A stretch of 64,000 nt of DNA from DASUSH01 sp963785155 (lineage in GTDB: Bacteria > Actinomycetota > Thermoleophilia > Solirubrobacterales > 70-9), in the NCBI GenBank assembly GCA_963785155.1, contig CAWAUB010000004.1, positions 434,001 through 498,000 of the forward strand, given 5' to 3'. The translations under genes were made by a program, and so were the position numbers. Below the pieces are notes generated by a model. That model saw only the letters and a program-made list of their open reading frames with translations, made no database searches and was not told the origin of the DNA. Positions 18,350 to 26,331 of the stretch are shown here, piece after piece; the first letter of the stretch is position 1, and every line of letters begins with the position of its first letter.

Positions 18350-19155
18350 GTTTGCGAGGGCTCGGCGAGCATCGCGTCCAGGTCCCATCCGCGCAGCTCC
18401 TCGAGCCCCTCGTGGTCGGTGAGCTCGAAGTGGATCGCGGTCATCGCGACGTAGCCGCGCGCGATCGCCACGAGGTCGGTGCCCTCCTCGTCCTCGAAGG
18501 ACGGCTCGAAGCCGTAGATCTGGTAGCGCTTGCGGCCGCCATCGTCCTCCTCGACGAGCTTCAGCTCGTCGTTGTAGAGGCGCTTGCCGAGCCGCGCGAC
18601 CTCGATCCCCTTCGGCTCGCCGGCGGGACAGTTGACGTTGATCAGGCGGCCCGGTGGCAATGGCGTCGCCGCCATCTGCTCGACCAGGCGCGCGCCGATC
18701 CGCGCCGCGTGGGAGAAGTCGAAGCTCCGTCCGAAGCGGAAGTCCATCTCGCGGCGGTCCGACTGCTGGGAGATCGCCACCGATGGGATCCCGAGGACGA
18801 TCCCCTCGAACGCTGCCGCGACGGTCCCCGAGTAGGTCACGTCGTCGCCGAGGTTGGCGCCGTGGTTGATCCCGGAAACGATCAGGTCCGGCTTCGAGCC
18901 GAGCAGGCCGAGGTCGGCGAAGCGGACGCAGTCGACGGGCGTTCCGTCGGTCGCGAATCCGGTATCGCCATCGTCGAATTCGATTTCCTCGACCCAGAGC
19001 GGCGAACGCGTCGTGATCGACCGCGCGGTCGCCGAGCGATTCGAGTCGGGCGCGATCACGTAGACCTCCGCCCCCTCGATCTTGCGCAGCTCACGCCGAA
19101 TCGAATGAAGGCCCTCGGCGCCGATGCCGTCGTCGTTGGTGAGGAGGATCTTCAC
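18346..19155 (-). CDS. surE: 5'/3'-nucleotidase SurE
   Basis: 269 residues from the GTG at 19155. The metal-binding start MKILLTNDDG has Asp8 and Asp9. The Ser/Asn ligands lie in PDSNRSATARS and SGINHGANLGDD, and VTYSGTVAAAFEG follows, all typical of SurE. It removes phosphate from nucleoside monophosphates and is linked to stress survival. A TAGAAT box 6 nt upstream indicates a leaderless transcript, separating it from truA. It is the first gene of surE-ligA-MBL-like, coupled by overlaps. Confidence 0.93.
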   Translation of the reverse strand: MKILLTNDDGIGAEGLHSIRRELRKIEGAEVYVIAPDSNRSATARSITTRSPLWVEEIEFDDGDTGFATDGTPVDCVRFADLGLLGSKPDLIVSGINHGANLGDDVTYSGTVAAAFEGIVLGIPSVAISQQSDRREMDFRFGRSFDFSHAARIGARLVEQMAATPLPPGRLINVNCPAGEPKGIEVARLGKRLYNDELKLVEEDDGGRKRYQIYGFEPSFEDEEGTDLVAIARGYVAMTAIHFELTDHEGLEELRGWDLDAMLAEPSQT

Positions 19156-19161
19156 GGTTCG

Positions 19162-19167
19162 ATTCTA
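19162..19167 (-). promoter_or_regulatory. -10 box of surE, leaderless type
   Basis: On the minus strand TAGAAT ends 6 nt before the GTG at 19155. It lies in the short gap after truA, which suggests surE-ligA is transcribed independently of the ribosomal cluster. Confidence 0.5.
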
Positions 19168-19183
19168 GGGTCGGTCAGGCGCG

Positions 19184-19918
19184 CTAATAGGTGACACCGA
19201 TGAGGTAGAGGCCGTGTGGCGGGGCGGTTTCGCCGGCCTCGGCGCGCTCCGCACCCTGGAGGAGGGCTGTGAATGAGTCGAGCGAGCGGCGGCCGCCGGC
19301 GACCTCGAGCATCGTGCCGACCGTGACGCGGACCATGTGGCGCATGAAGGCGTCGGCTTCCATCTCGAACTCCAGAAGCCCCGGTATCTCGCCGGACCAT
19401 CGGGCGTCGAGAATGTCTCGCTCGAATCGCACGTGCTCGGTCTCGGTCGGCGTGAACGCGGTGAAGTCGTGGGTGCCGACGAGCGCGGCGGCGCAGGCGT
19501 CGAGGGCGTCGCGGTCGATCCGGTGACGCCACCAGAGCGCACGCCCCTCCTCCAGCGGCTCGCGCTCCGGAGTCGCGAGGAGCCGGTAGCGATACCGCCG
19601 CGACAACGCATCCCGCCGCGCGTCGAAGTCCTGGTCGGCCTCCACACACGTGCGCACCACCACGTCGAGGCCAAGCACCGCGTTCACACCCCTCACATGC
19701 TCGCCCCGAACCTCCACCCCCGCCTCGAAGCTGGCGACCTGCTCCATCGCATGAACTCCGGTATCCGTCCTGCCCGCGACGGTCAGGGCCACCGGCTCGC
19801 GCAGCACTGTCTCGAACGCACTCTCCAGCTCCCCCTGCACAGTGCGCAGGCCGGGCTGCGCGGACCAGCCGCGGAAGCGAGCCCCGTCGTAGGCGATCTC
19901 GAGGCGGTAGCGCGTCAG
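19184..19918 (-). CDS. truA: tRNA pseudouridine(38-40) synthase TruA, apparent CTG start
   Basis: 244 residues if translation begins at the CTG at 19918. The conserved TruA N terminus (RYRLEIAYDGARFRGW) then follows at once. There is no ATG, GTG or TTG between the preceding in-frame stop and the GTG at 19840, and starting at 19840 would delete that conserved strand. The catalytic Asp52 is in GRTDTGVHA. Later motifs (RRYRYRLL, FMRHMVR) fit the family. It makes pseudouridine in the anticodon arm of tRNAs. It starts 11 nt after the rplQ stop, a common neighbourhood. A sequencing error at the start is an alternative to true CTG use. Confidence 0.88.
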   Translation of the reverse strand: MTRYRLEIAYDGARFRGWSAQPGLRTVQGELESAFETVLREPVALTVAGRTDTGVHAMEQVASFEAGVEVRGEHVRGVNAVLGLDVVVRTCVEADQDFDARRDALSRRYRYRLLATPEREPLEEGRALWWRHRIDRDALDACAAALVGTHDFTAFTPTETEHVRFERDILDARWSGEIPGLLEFEMEADAFMRHMVRVTVGTMLEVAGGRRSLDSFTALLQGAERAEAGETAPPHGLYLIGVTY

Positions 19919-19929
19919 CGAGCCGGGCC

Positions 19930-20283
19930 CTAGACCAGCTCGAGGAAGACCATCTCGGTCGAGTCAGAGCGCCGCGGGCCCAGCTTGACGATCCGCGTGT
20001 AGCCGCCCGAGCGCTCCGCGTAGCGCGGCGCGACCTCCTCGAACAGCTTGTGGACGACGAACTTGTCCTGGCCGAGCGTCGAGAGCGCCTGCCGGCGAGC
20101 GTGCAGGTCGCCGCGCTTGCCGAGCGTGATCAGCTTCTCGACCTCGGGCTTCACCGCCTTCGCCTTCGCCTGGCTCGTCTTGATGCGCTCGTGCTCGATC
20201 ACTTCCACGCAGAGGTTGCGCAGCAGCGCCTTGCGATGCGAGGCGTCGCGACTTAGCTTGTGGCGGGTCTTCTTGTGGCGCAT
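19930..20283 (-). CDS. rplQ: 50S ribosomal protein L17
   Basis: 117 residues, normal for L17. The N terminus RHKKTRHKLSRDASHRKALL and the helical KAKAVKPEVEKLITLGKRGD segment are diagnostic. It packs near the exit-tunnel side of the large subunit. It follows rpoA by 19 nt, in the ancestral alpha-operon order, and precedes truA. Confidence 0.96.
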   Translation of the reverse strand: MRHKKTRHKLSRDASHRKALLRNLCVEVIEHERIKTSQAKAKAVKPEVEKLITLGKRGDLHARRQALSTLGQDKFVVHKLFEEVAPRYAERSGGYTRIVKLGPRRSDSTEMVFLELV

Positions 20284-20302
20284 GGCGGAGAGACGTTAGC
20301 CG

Positions 20303-21265
20303 TCAGTCGCCTCGGAGGGAGAGGCCGAGCGCCGTCAGCGACTCGACGACCTCGTCGGTCGAGCGCTTGCCGAAGTTCGGGATCGCGTTCAGCTCCGACT
20401 CCGACTTCTGGACCAGGTCGCCCACGGTCTGGATTCCCGCCCGCTTCAGGCAGTTGTAGGCGCGGACGCCGATCTCGAGCTCCTCGATCAGGCGATCGTC
20501 GCCCTCCACGACCGGGCCGTCGCCGTTCTCCTCCGGCACGCCGATCCCGTCGCGGCTGGTGAGCTCGTCGACACGGTCGGCGTCGGTGAAGATCGCCAGC
20601 GACTTGATCAGGATCTCGGCCGCCTCGCGGAGCGCGACGCCCGGCTCGATCGAGCCGTCGGTCTCGATCTCCAGCGAGAGCTTGTCGAAGTCCGTCCGCT
20701 GGCCGACTCGGGCGGAGTCGACTGCGTATGACGCACGCCGGATCGGCGAGAAGATCGAGTCGATCGGCACCACGCCAATCGGCTGGTCCTCGGACTTGTT
20801 CTCCTCCGCCGGCGAGTAGCCGCGGCCGCGGCCGATCGTCATGTAGATCTCGAGCTTGGTCTTCTTCTCGAGCGTCGCGATCGGGGCCGACGGGTTCAGG
20901 ATCTCGACGCCCGCGGGCAGGTCGATGTCCTTCGCCGTGACCTCTCCGGGGCCGGTGACGACTAGCGGCACCTCGACCTCGTCGGCGTCGGTGTGCATCC
21001 GCACGACCAAATCCTTCAGGTTGAGCACGAGGTCGGTGACGTCCTCCTGCACTCCCGGGATGGTCGAGAACTCGTGCGCGACACCCTCGATGCGAACGCT
21101 TTTCACGGCGGCGCCGCCGAGCGAGGAGAGCAGCACGCGGCGCAGGCTGTTGCCGAACGTGTAGCCGAAGCCCTTATCGAGGGGCTCGATCGTGAACGTC
21201 CCCTTCTGTTCGGAGACGTCCTCCTTGCTGATCTTTGGAATCTGGAACTCGGGCAGCGTGGTCAT
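20303..21265 (-). CDS. rpoA: RNA polymerase alpha subunit
   Basis: 320 residues. The N-terminal domain (about 1-230) has the dimerisation and assembly motifs GFGYTFGNSLRRVLLSSL and RYGRGYSPAE-like GRGRGYSPAEENK. A linker of about 25 residues, including an acidic part, leads to the C-terminal domain (about 255-320): LEIGVRAYNCLKRAGIQTVG and PNFGKRSTDEV, which bind UP elements and activators. Normal length and order after rpsD. Confidence 0.97.
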   Translation of the reverse strand: MTTLPEFQIPKISKEDVSEQKGTFTIEPLDKGFGYTFGNSLRRVLLSSLGGAAVKSVRIEGVAHEFSTIPGVQEDVTDLVLNLKDLVVRMHTDADEVEVPLVVTGPGEVTAKDIDLPAGVEILNPSAPIATLEKKTKLEIYMTIGRGRGYSPAEENKSEDQPIGVVPIDSIFSPIRRASYAVDSARVGQRTDFDKLSLEIETDGSIEPGVALREAAEILIKSLAIFTDADRVDELTSRDGIGVPEENGDGPVVEGDDRLIEELEIGVRAYNCLKRAGIQTVGDLVQKSESELNAIPNFGKRSTDEVVESLTALGLSLRGD

Positions 21266-21319
21266 GACTTCCTTCGCTTTCGCTTACAAGCTTTCATTGG
21301 GGCAAATGCCCCCGCTCCA

Positions 21320-21940
21320 CTACTTCGAGTAGAGCTCGACGATGAGCTGCTCGGAGACCGGGGTGTTGATCTCATCCCGGTCCGGCAGTCGGAGGACCTT
21401 GGCGGTCAAAGAGTCGTGGTCGGCCTGGAGCCAGGCCGGGACGGCGGCGATCAGCTCGGTCGCGTTGCGGACGGTGTCCGCGGCCGAGGAGCCGTCGCGA
21501 AGCGTGATCACGTCGTCGGGCTTCACCTGGTAGGAGGGGATGTCGACGCGGCGGCCGTTGATCTGCCAGTGGCCGTGGGTGATCAGCTGACGCGCCTGGC
21601 GCCGTGAGGCGGCGAAGCCGAGGCGGACGAGGACGTTGTCGAAGCGGCGCTCGAGCAGTCGGAGCAGGTTCTCGCCGGTGACGCCGGACTGGCGCGCCGC
21701 CTTGTCGTAGTAGCTGCGGAACTGCTTCTCGAGCAGCTGGTAGTAGCGGCGGGCCTTCTGCTTCTCGCGCAGCTGGTTGCGGTACTCGGACTGGCGCATG
21801 CGGCCGCGGCCGTGCTCGCCCGGCGGGTAGGAGCGACGCTCGACGCCGCACTTGTCGGTCAGGCAGCGGGCGCCCTTGAGGAACAGCTTCTGGCCTTCGC
21901 GACGGCACTGCTTGCACTGGGGTCCGGTATCGCGGGCCAC
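21320..21940 (-). CDS. rpsD: 30S ribosomal protein S4
   Basis: 206 residues from a GTG that shares one base with the rpsK stop. It is the zinc-binding (C+) form: cysteines in GPQCKQCRREG and ARCLTDKCG. The S4 RNA-binding domain follows (RRFDNVLVRLGFAASRRQAR). It initiates assembly of the small subunit body and in many bacteria represses the alpha operon. The gap of 54 nt to rpoA shows nothing obvious. Confidence 0.96.
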   Translation of the reverse strand: MARDTGPQCKQCRREGQKLFLKGARCLTDKCGVERRSYPPGEHGRGRMRQSEYRNQLREKQKARRYYQLLEKQFRSYYDKAARQSGVTGENLLRLLERRFDNVLVRLGFAASRRQARQLITHGHWQINGRRVDIPSYQVKPDDVITLRDGSSAADTVRNATELIAAVPAWLQADHDSLTAKVLRLPDRDEINTPVSEQLIVELYSK

Positions 21941-22338
21941 TAGACGCGCCTCCGCTTGCGGGGGCGGCAGCCGTTGTGGGCCTGCGGGGTCACGTCCTTC
22001 ACCGTCGTCACCTGGAGGCCGGCGGCCTGCAGCGAGCGGATCGCCGTCTCACGGCCGGAGCCGGCGCCCTTGGCGAGCACCTCGACGCGCTCGAGCCCGT
22101 GCTCCATGCCCTTGCGGGCGGCGGAGTCGGCCGTCACCTGCGCGGCGAACGGGGTCGACTTGCGCGAGCCCTTGAAACCGGCGCTGCCGGCGGACTCCCA
22201 GGCAATCACGTTGCCCTCGGTGTCGGTCAGGGTGACGATGGTGTTGTTGAAGCTTGTCTTCACGTGAGCCTGGCCGAACGGGATGTTCTTCTTCACCCGG
22301 CGGCGCGAACGGCCCTTCGACTTCTTCGGTTGCGGCAT
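21940..22338 (-). CDS. rpsK: 30S ribosomal protein S11
   Basis: 132 residues, normal length. It contains the S11 core GQAHVKTSFNNTIVTLTDTEGN-type start and the C-terminal HNGCRPRKRRRV ending. It lies on the small-subunit platform near the mRNA exit. Coupled to rpsD by a one-base overlap, 11 nt after rpsM. Confidence 0.96.
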   Translation of the reverse strand: MPQPKKSKGRSRRRVKKNIPFGQAHVKTSFNNTIVTLTDTEGNVIAWESAGSAGFKGSRKSTPFAAQVTADSAARKGMEHGLERVEVLAKGAGSGRETAIRSLQAAGLQVTTVKDVTPQAHNGCRPRKRRRV

Positions 22339-22349
22339 CTAAATCCTCG

Positions 22350-22733
22350 CTACTTCTTCGCCGGGGCCTTCTTCTTGCCCGCGATGCTCATGCGCTTCGG
22401 GCCCTTGCGGCCCCGCGCGTTGGTCTTCGTCCGCTGGCCGCGGACCGGCAGCCCGCGGCGGTGTCGCAGGCCTCGATAGGCGCCGATCTCCATCAGCCGC
22501 TTGACGTTCTGCGAGCGCTCGCGGCGCAGGTCACCCTCGACCTGGCGGGACTCGACAGCCTGGCGGAGCTTCAGCTCCTCGTCCTCGGTCAGGTCCTTGA
22601 CGTAGGTGTCACCGTCGACACCGACCTCCTTCAGGATCTCCTGCGAGGTCGACTTGCCGATCCCGTGGACGTAGGTGAGACCCACCTCGACCCGCTTGTT
22701 GAGCGGAATGTTTACGCCTGCGATGCGTGCCAT
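22350..22733 (-). CDS. rpsM: 30S ribosomal protein S13
   Basis: 127 residues. The N terminus ARIAGVNIPLNKRVEVGLTY and the C-terminal basic GLPVRGQRTKTNARGRKGP are typical. It contacts the P-site tRNA and forms bridges to the large subunit. It starts 4 nt after rpmJ. Confidence 0.96.
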   Translation of the reverse strand: MARIAGVNIPLNKRVEVGLTYVHGIGKSTSQEILKEVGVDGDTYVKDLTEDEELKLRQAVESRQVEGDLRRERSQNVKRLMEIGAYRGLRHRRGLPVRGQRTKTNARGRKGPKRMSIAGKKKAPAKK

Positions 22734-22737
22734 TTGC

Positions 22738-22851
22738 TTAGCCCTGCCTCTGCTTGTGGCGGGGATTCGTGCAAATCACGAGCACCTTGCCGCGGCGCCG
22801 GATGACGCGGCACCTCTCACACATCGGCTTTACGCTGGCTCGGACTTTCAT
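22738..22851 (-). CDS. rpmJ: 50S ribosomal protein L36
   Basis: 37 residues, too short for most gene-length cutoffs. It reads MKVRASVKPMCERCRVIRRR and ends ICTNPRHKQRQG, with the zinc-binding Cys-x2-Cys, Cys and His of the C+ form. The ATG is at 22851 with AAGGGG upstream. It is the first gene of the rpmJ-rpsM-rpsK-rpsD-rpoA-rplQ unit. The usual upstream partner infA is absent. Confidence 0.95.
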   Translation of the reverse strand: MKVRASVKPMCERCRVIRRRGKVLVICTNPRHKQRQG

Positions 22852-22996
22852 CGCCCCTTGACGGGTCGTATCGGATTGACAACTGAGAAGGCCCGAGGAC
22901 CCCATGAATCGGGTCTCCGGGCAACTGCAAATCGGCCTTTCGACCGACGCGAAAGGATAGCAGCGGGTCCCTGGCCGCCCGTGCCTGAGGCGTGCC
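22852..22996 (-). promoter_or_regulatory. Structured leader of the rpmJ-rplQ operon
   Basis: On the minus strand two hairpins precede rpmJ. The first is CCTTTCG/CGAAAGG (22936-22956, 7 bp). The second spans 22891-22922 with two 5-bp helices interrupted by a tandem GA/AG mismatch. A CTGAGG/CCTCAG hairpin (22985-23000) overlaps the stop of the upstream gene and may end its transcript. The operon promoter is probably here, but no clear box was found. A ribosomal-protein autoregulatory leader is possible. Confidence 0.4.
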
Positions 22997-23776
22997 TCAG
23001 CCCTGCAGCTCCAGCGGGCCCTCGTGCTCGCCGTGGACGAGCTGGTGAACCAGCGGCTCCTTCGAGCCCAGGACCTCCTCCGCCTCTCCTTGGGCGACGA
23101 TCTTGCCCGAGCTGATCACGGCGGCGTAGTCGGCGAGCGTGCGCGCCGCGTTCATGTCGTGCGTGGTGACCAGGAAGGTCCCCCCGGTCGTCCGCTGGGC
23201 GTCGTGGATCAGCTCCGTGAGGAGCGCCAGCCGGACCCCGTCGAGGCCGCTGTCGAAGTCGTCGATGATCACGATCTGGGCCTTCAGGGCGAGCGAACGG
23301 GCGAGGGCGACCCGCTTCGTCATTCCTGCCGAGAGCTGATCCGGCATGTGCTCGGCGAATTCGCGCAGGCCGACCATGCCGAGGTGGTCCATGGTCACCT
23401 GGTCGATCCGCTCCTCGGGCCAGCGCATCCGCTCGCGGAGGGGGAAGGCGACGTTCTCATAGACGTTCAGGGAGTAGAAGAGCCCGCAGGTGAACGGCAG
23501 CGTGCCCTGAAGGACGACGCTCATCTCACGCCTGACCTCGTTCATCTCGTCCTCGGAGCAACGCGCGAGGTTCTTGCCGAGCACCGTCACCGAGCCCGAC
23601 CTGGGCTGCGTGAGCCCGACGATGTGCTTGACGGTGACCGTCTTCCCCGCGCCCGACGGCCCGATCAGGACGGTGATCCGCCCGGCCGGGATCGACAGGC
23701 TGACCTTGTCGAGGATCGTCTGCGATCCGATCCGCTTGACAACGTCCTTCAGCTCGATCGCGGGATCTGCAGCCAT
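22997..23776 (-). CDS. ABC transporter ATP-binding protein, Mkl/MlaF type
   Basis: 259 residues, one nucleotide-binding domain. Walker A GPSGAGKT (39-46), signature LSAGM (148-152), Walker B ending IIDD (171-173), D-loop SGLD and H-loop VTTHD are in order. MlaF/Mkl family features include a Q-loop region reading VVLQGTLPF and the MTKRVALARSL tail of the signature. The residue that is normally the catalytic Glu is Asp173, and the usual EPTSGLD reads DFDSGLD, so turnover may be slow. It may power the MCE system whose subunits are at 1-1870; that link is inferred. It sits between map and rpmJ, an unusual place. Confidence 0.85.
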   Translation of the reverse strand: MAADPAIELKDVVKRIGSQTILDKVSLSIPAGRITVLIGPSGAGKTVTVKHIVGLTQPRSGSVTVLGKNLARCSEDEMNEVRREMSVVLQGTLPFTCGLFYSLNVYENVAFPLRERMRWPEERIDQVTMDHLGMVGLREFAEHMPDQLSAGMTKRVALARSLALKAQIVIIDDFDSGLDGVRLALLTELIHDAQRTTGGTFLVTTHDMNAARTLADYAAVISSGKIVAQGEAEEVLGSKEPLVHQLVHGEHEGPLELQG

Positions 23777-23887
23777 GGGGCAAGGATAGGCGCGGAGGGA
23801 CGAAAAACGGCCGGCATGTAGAGACAGGGACCGGCCAACCCGCGATTCGCGGGGCGAATTTCAAGCCCCCGATGCCTTTCGGGGTGA

Positions 23888-24307
23888 TGGCCCCGGTTCC
23901 CTCACAAGCCGAGCTGGAGTCGCCGCAAGGGCCAGCAAGGCGTCCCGGCCCTGCGCAAGACCCTCGACCGCCACACCTACCGCCTCACCGAGACTGAGCT
24001 CGAACGCCGCTTTCTGAGAATCGTCCGCAAGGCCGGCCTGCCGCTCCCCGAGACCCAGGTCCAACTCGGCGGCCGAGTCGACTTCCACTGGCCCGATCTC
24101 AACCTCGTCGTCGAAACAGACGGCTGGCGCTATCACCGCACCCCAGCCCGCCAGGCCCAGGACAACCGCCGCATGCAGGCGCACCTGCTCGCCGGGCGCA
24201 CGGCGATCCGGATTTCCCATTACGAGGTTCGCTACGAATGCGACCGCGTCGAAGCGATGGTCTTGAACATCGCCCGCAGGCTCGAGGCGCCTACGGCTTC
24301 AGCTTGA
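23888..24307 (+). pseudogene. C-terminal remnant of a DUF559 (Vsr-like endonuclease fold) protein
   Basis: 139 open codons with no start codon near the beginning and a stop just upstream in frame (23885-23887). The sequence ELERRFLRIVRKAGLPLPET, GGRVDFHWPDLNLVVETDGW and RRMQAHLLAGRTAIRI is the DUF559 domain, related to very-short-patch-repair endonucleases. In this lineage it is usually fused to an N-terminal AbiEi-type helix-turn-helix domain, which is missing here. It is probably a decayed gene; the N terminus may alternatively be hidden by an indel. The 3' end overlaps the convergent gene at 24291 by 17 nt. The region 23777-23887 holds only short hairpins. Confidence 0.7.
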
Positions 24308-24806
24308 CCTTGACAGAGGCCTTGTCGGACCCGCCGCCGCCCACGCCCTTCGCCGTCGCGCTGATCTTCACCGACAGCTTCTGATCGTTCTTCGAAGCGC
24401 GCTTGGCGGTCTTCTTCGCCTTGCCGGCCAGCTTCAGCTTCAGTTTGTCGGAGGCGCCGGCCGTCAGCGATTCCTCGTCCTTCTTCAGCTTCGCCTTCTT
24501 CTTGCCGGCCTTCAGCTTGCCCTTGGCCGTGACGGTGCAGGGCTGGTTCTCACAGGTCGCCTTGACCTTGACCGCCTTCAGCGACTTCTGTTTCTTCTTC
24601 GCCTTCAGCTTCAGCTTCACGCCGTTGCCGCCACCACCTGTGCCGCCGCCCAAGCCGGTGGTGTAGCCGCCGGACGGGTCATAGCCACCCGATGGGTCGT
24701 AGCCACCCGTCTGGGCGACCGCCATCGCGGCGAGGATGCCAGTTAGAGCGGCGACCACGCACACGACCAGGGCGGCCTTGCGGGTACCGAAAGATCTCGT
24801 TCTCAC
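24291..24806 (-). CDS. Secreted lysine-rich repeat protein, unknown function
   Basis: 171 residues. A signal peptide with an AVAQ end covers about 1-31. Then come tandem YDPSGGYDPSGGY repeats and a glycine stretch (about 32-60). The mature part is very basic (KLKLKAKKKQKSLKAVKV, with one CENQPC cysteine pair) in alternating Lys and hydrophobic residues, suggesting beta strands. No family was recognised. It is 68 nt downstream of map in the same direction. Confidence 0.65.
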   Translation of the reverse strand: MRTRSFGTRKAALVVCVVAALTGILAAMAVAQTGGYDPSGGYDPSGGYTTGLGGGTGGGGNGVKLKLKAKKKQKSLKAVKVKATCENQPCTVTAKGKLKAGKKKAKLKKDEESLTAGASDKLKLKLAGKAKKTAKRASKNDQKLSVKISATAKGVGGGGSDKASVKVKLKP

Positions 24807-24874
24807 ATCTTCCCCCTCATCCTCGTTCCGCGAGTGTAATCGGCGCGATCCGCCAAGGTCTTAACCCGACTGGA

Positions 24875-25642
24875 CTAGAGCTCGTGCCAGGGGGTGAGGA
24901 CGCGCGGGCCGTCCTCGGTGACGGCGACCGTGAACTCGAAATGGGCGGCGAGCGAGCCGTCCTGCGAGTAGACGGCCCAGTTGTCGTCGCCGATCCGGAC
25001 CAGGTGCGTGCCCACGTTCACCATCGGCTCGATCGCGAGCACCATGCCCGCCTCGAGCTCCGGGCCCTTGCCGGGCTCGCCGTAGTTCGGGATCTGCGGG
25101 TCCTCGTGCATGTCGCGGCCGATCCCGTGGCCGACGAGCGTGCGGATGATCGAAAGTCCTTCGAGCTCGGCGGTCTGCTGGATCGCCGCCGAGACGTCGC
25201 CGAGGCGATTGCCGGGCCGGACCTTGTCGGCGCCGTCTTCGAGCGCCTGCTTCGTCGTGTCGAGCAGCTTGCGGGCCTCGGGCGTGACCGGGCCGACGGG
25301 GACGGTGATCGCCGCATCGGCGACCCAGCCCTCGTAGGTGACGCCGACGTCGAGCGAGATCAGATCACCGCGCTTCAGCTCGTAGGGGCCGGGGATCCCG
25401 TGGACGACCATCGAGTTGGGCGATGCGCAGATCGAGCCGGGGAAGCCCCGGTAGCCCTTGAACGAGGGCACGGCACCCTGGGAGCGGATGAACTTCTCCG
25501 CAGCCTCGTCGAGCTCCGCCGTGGTGACCCCGGGACGGCACTTCGCTTCGAGCAGCTTCAGGCAGCGGGCCTGAATCGCCCCCGCCGCCGCCATCTGGTC
25601 GACCTGCTCCGGGGTCTTGACGATGATTCCGCCGCGGTACAC
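24875..25642 (-). CDS. map: Methionine aminopeptidase, type I
   Basis: 255 residues. The five metal ligands appear in order: Asp in SLDVGVTYEGW, Asp in VADAAIT, His in GHGIGRDMHED, Glu in LAIEPMVNVG and Glu in FEFTVAVTEDG. It removes the initiator Met from nascent proteins. It follows adk by 4 nt in the standard secY-adk-map order. The usual next gene, infA, is not here. Confidence 0.95.
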   Translation of the reverse strand: MYRGGIIVKTPEQVDQMAAAGAIQARCLKLLEAKCRPGVTTAELDEAAEKFIRSQGAVPSFKGYRGFPGSICASPNSMVVHGIPGPYELKRGDLISLDVGVTYEGWVADAAITVPVGPVTPEARKLLDTTKQALEDGADKVRPGNRLGDVSAAIQQTAELEGLSIIRTLVGHGIGRDMHEDPQIPNYGEPGKGPELEAGMVLAIEPMVNVGTHLVRIGDDNWAVYSQDGSLAAHFEFTVAVTEDGPRVLTPWHEL

Positions 25643-25646
25643 CTGC

Positions 25647-26321
25647 CTACAGCTCCTCTTCCATCTTCAACGTCGCCAGCAGCGCCCTGATCCGGTCGGA
25701 GACCTCGTCGGGAGGCAGGGCGCCGTCAACCCGGCGAAGTATGCCCTCGCGCTCGTAGTAGGACTCGAGCGGCGAGGTCTTCTCATGGTACGTCGCCACC
25801 CGGTGGCGGACAACCTCGGGCTTGTCGTCGTCGCGGATCAGCAGCCGCGCCCCGCAGACGTCGCAGACGTCCTCGTTCTTCGGCGGGTCGAAGTCGACGT
25901 GGAAGACATGGCCCTTCTTCGCGCAGATCCGCCGCCCGGAGAGCCTCCGCACGACCTCCTCGTCGGGGACGTCGATCAGCACGGCGGCGCTGAGGCTGCG
26001 GCTCAGGTCGCTCATCGCCTCGCCGAGCGCCTCCGCCTGCGGCACCGTGCGCGGGAAGCCGTCCAGGATGAACCCGTCCTGCGCCTCCGTGGAGTTGACT
26101 CGCTCGACGATCACGCCGATGATCACCTCGTCGGGCACCAGGTCGCCCCGGTCCATGTACTCCTTGGCCTGCTGGCCGATCTCGGTCTCCTCGCGGACCG
26201 CCTCGCGCAGGATGTCGCCGGTCGCGTAGTACGGCAGGCGGAAGTCCTCCTGCAGGCGCTCGCCCTGCGTGCCCTTGCCGGAACCCGGCGGGCCAAGGAG
26301 GACCAGATTCAGCTCCGACAT
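25647..26321 (-). CDS. adk: Adenylate kinase
   Basis: 224 residues. P-loop GPPGSGKGT (10-18), then the DGFPRT motif (FILDGFPRTVPQAEALG) and a long LID domain. The LID carries two CxxC-type pairs (AKKGHVFHVDFDPPKNEDVC and CGARLL), suggesting a zinc-stabilised LID, with the first position partly changed (one Cys is in RRICAKKGH). It interconverts AMP, ADP and ATP. It lies 10 nt after secY. Confidence 0.95.
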   Translation of the reverse strand: MSELNLVLLGPPGSGKGTQGERLQEDFRLPYYATGDILREAVREETEIGQQAKEYMDRGDLVPDEVIIGVIVERVNSTEAQDGFILDGFPRTVPQAEALGEAMSDLSRSLSAAVLIDVPDEEVVRRLSGRRICAKKGHVFHVDFDPPKNEDVCDVCGARLLIRDDDKPEVVRHRVATYHEKTSPLESYYEREGILRRVDGALPPDEVSDRIRALLATLKMEEEL

Positions 26322-26331
26322 AGTCGGAGGC

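Noticed and set aside
23828..23900. tRNA-like fold (several hairpins, T-arm-like TTGAAAT segment on the minus strand)
   Set aside because: No consistent acceptor, D and anticodon arms can be built; the hairpins are short GC palindromes in a remnant region.
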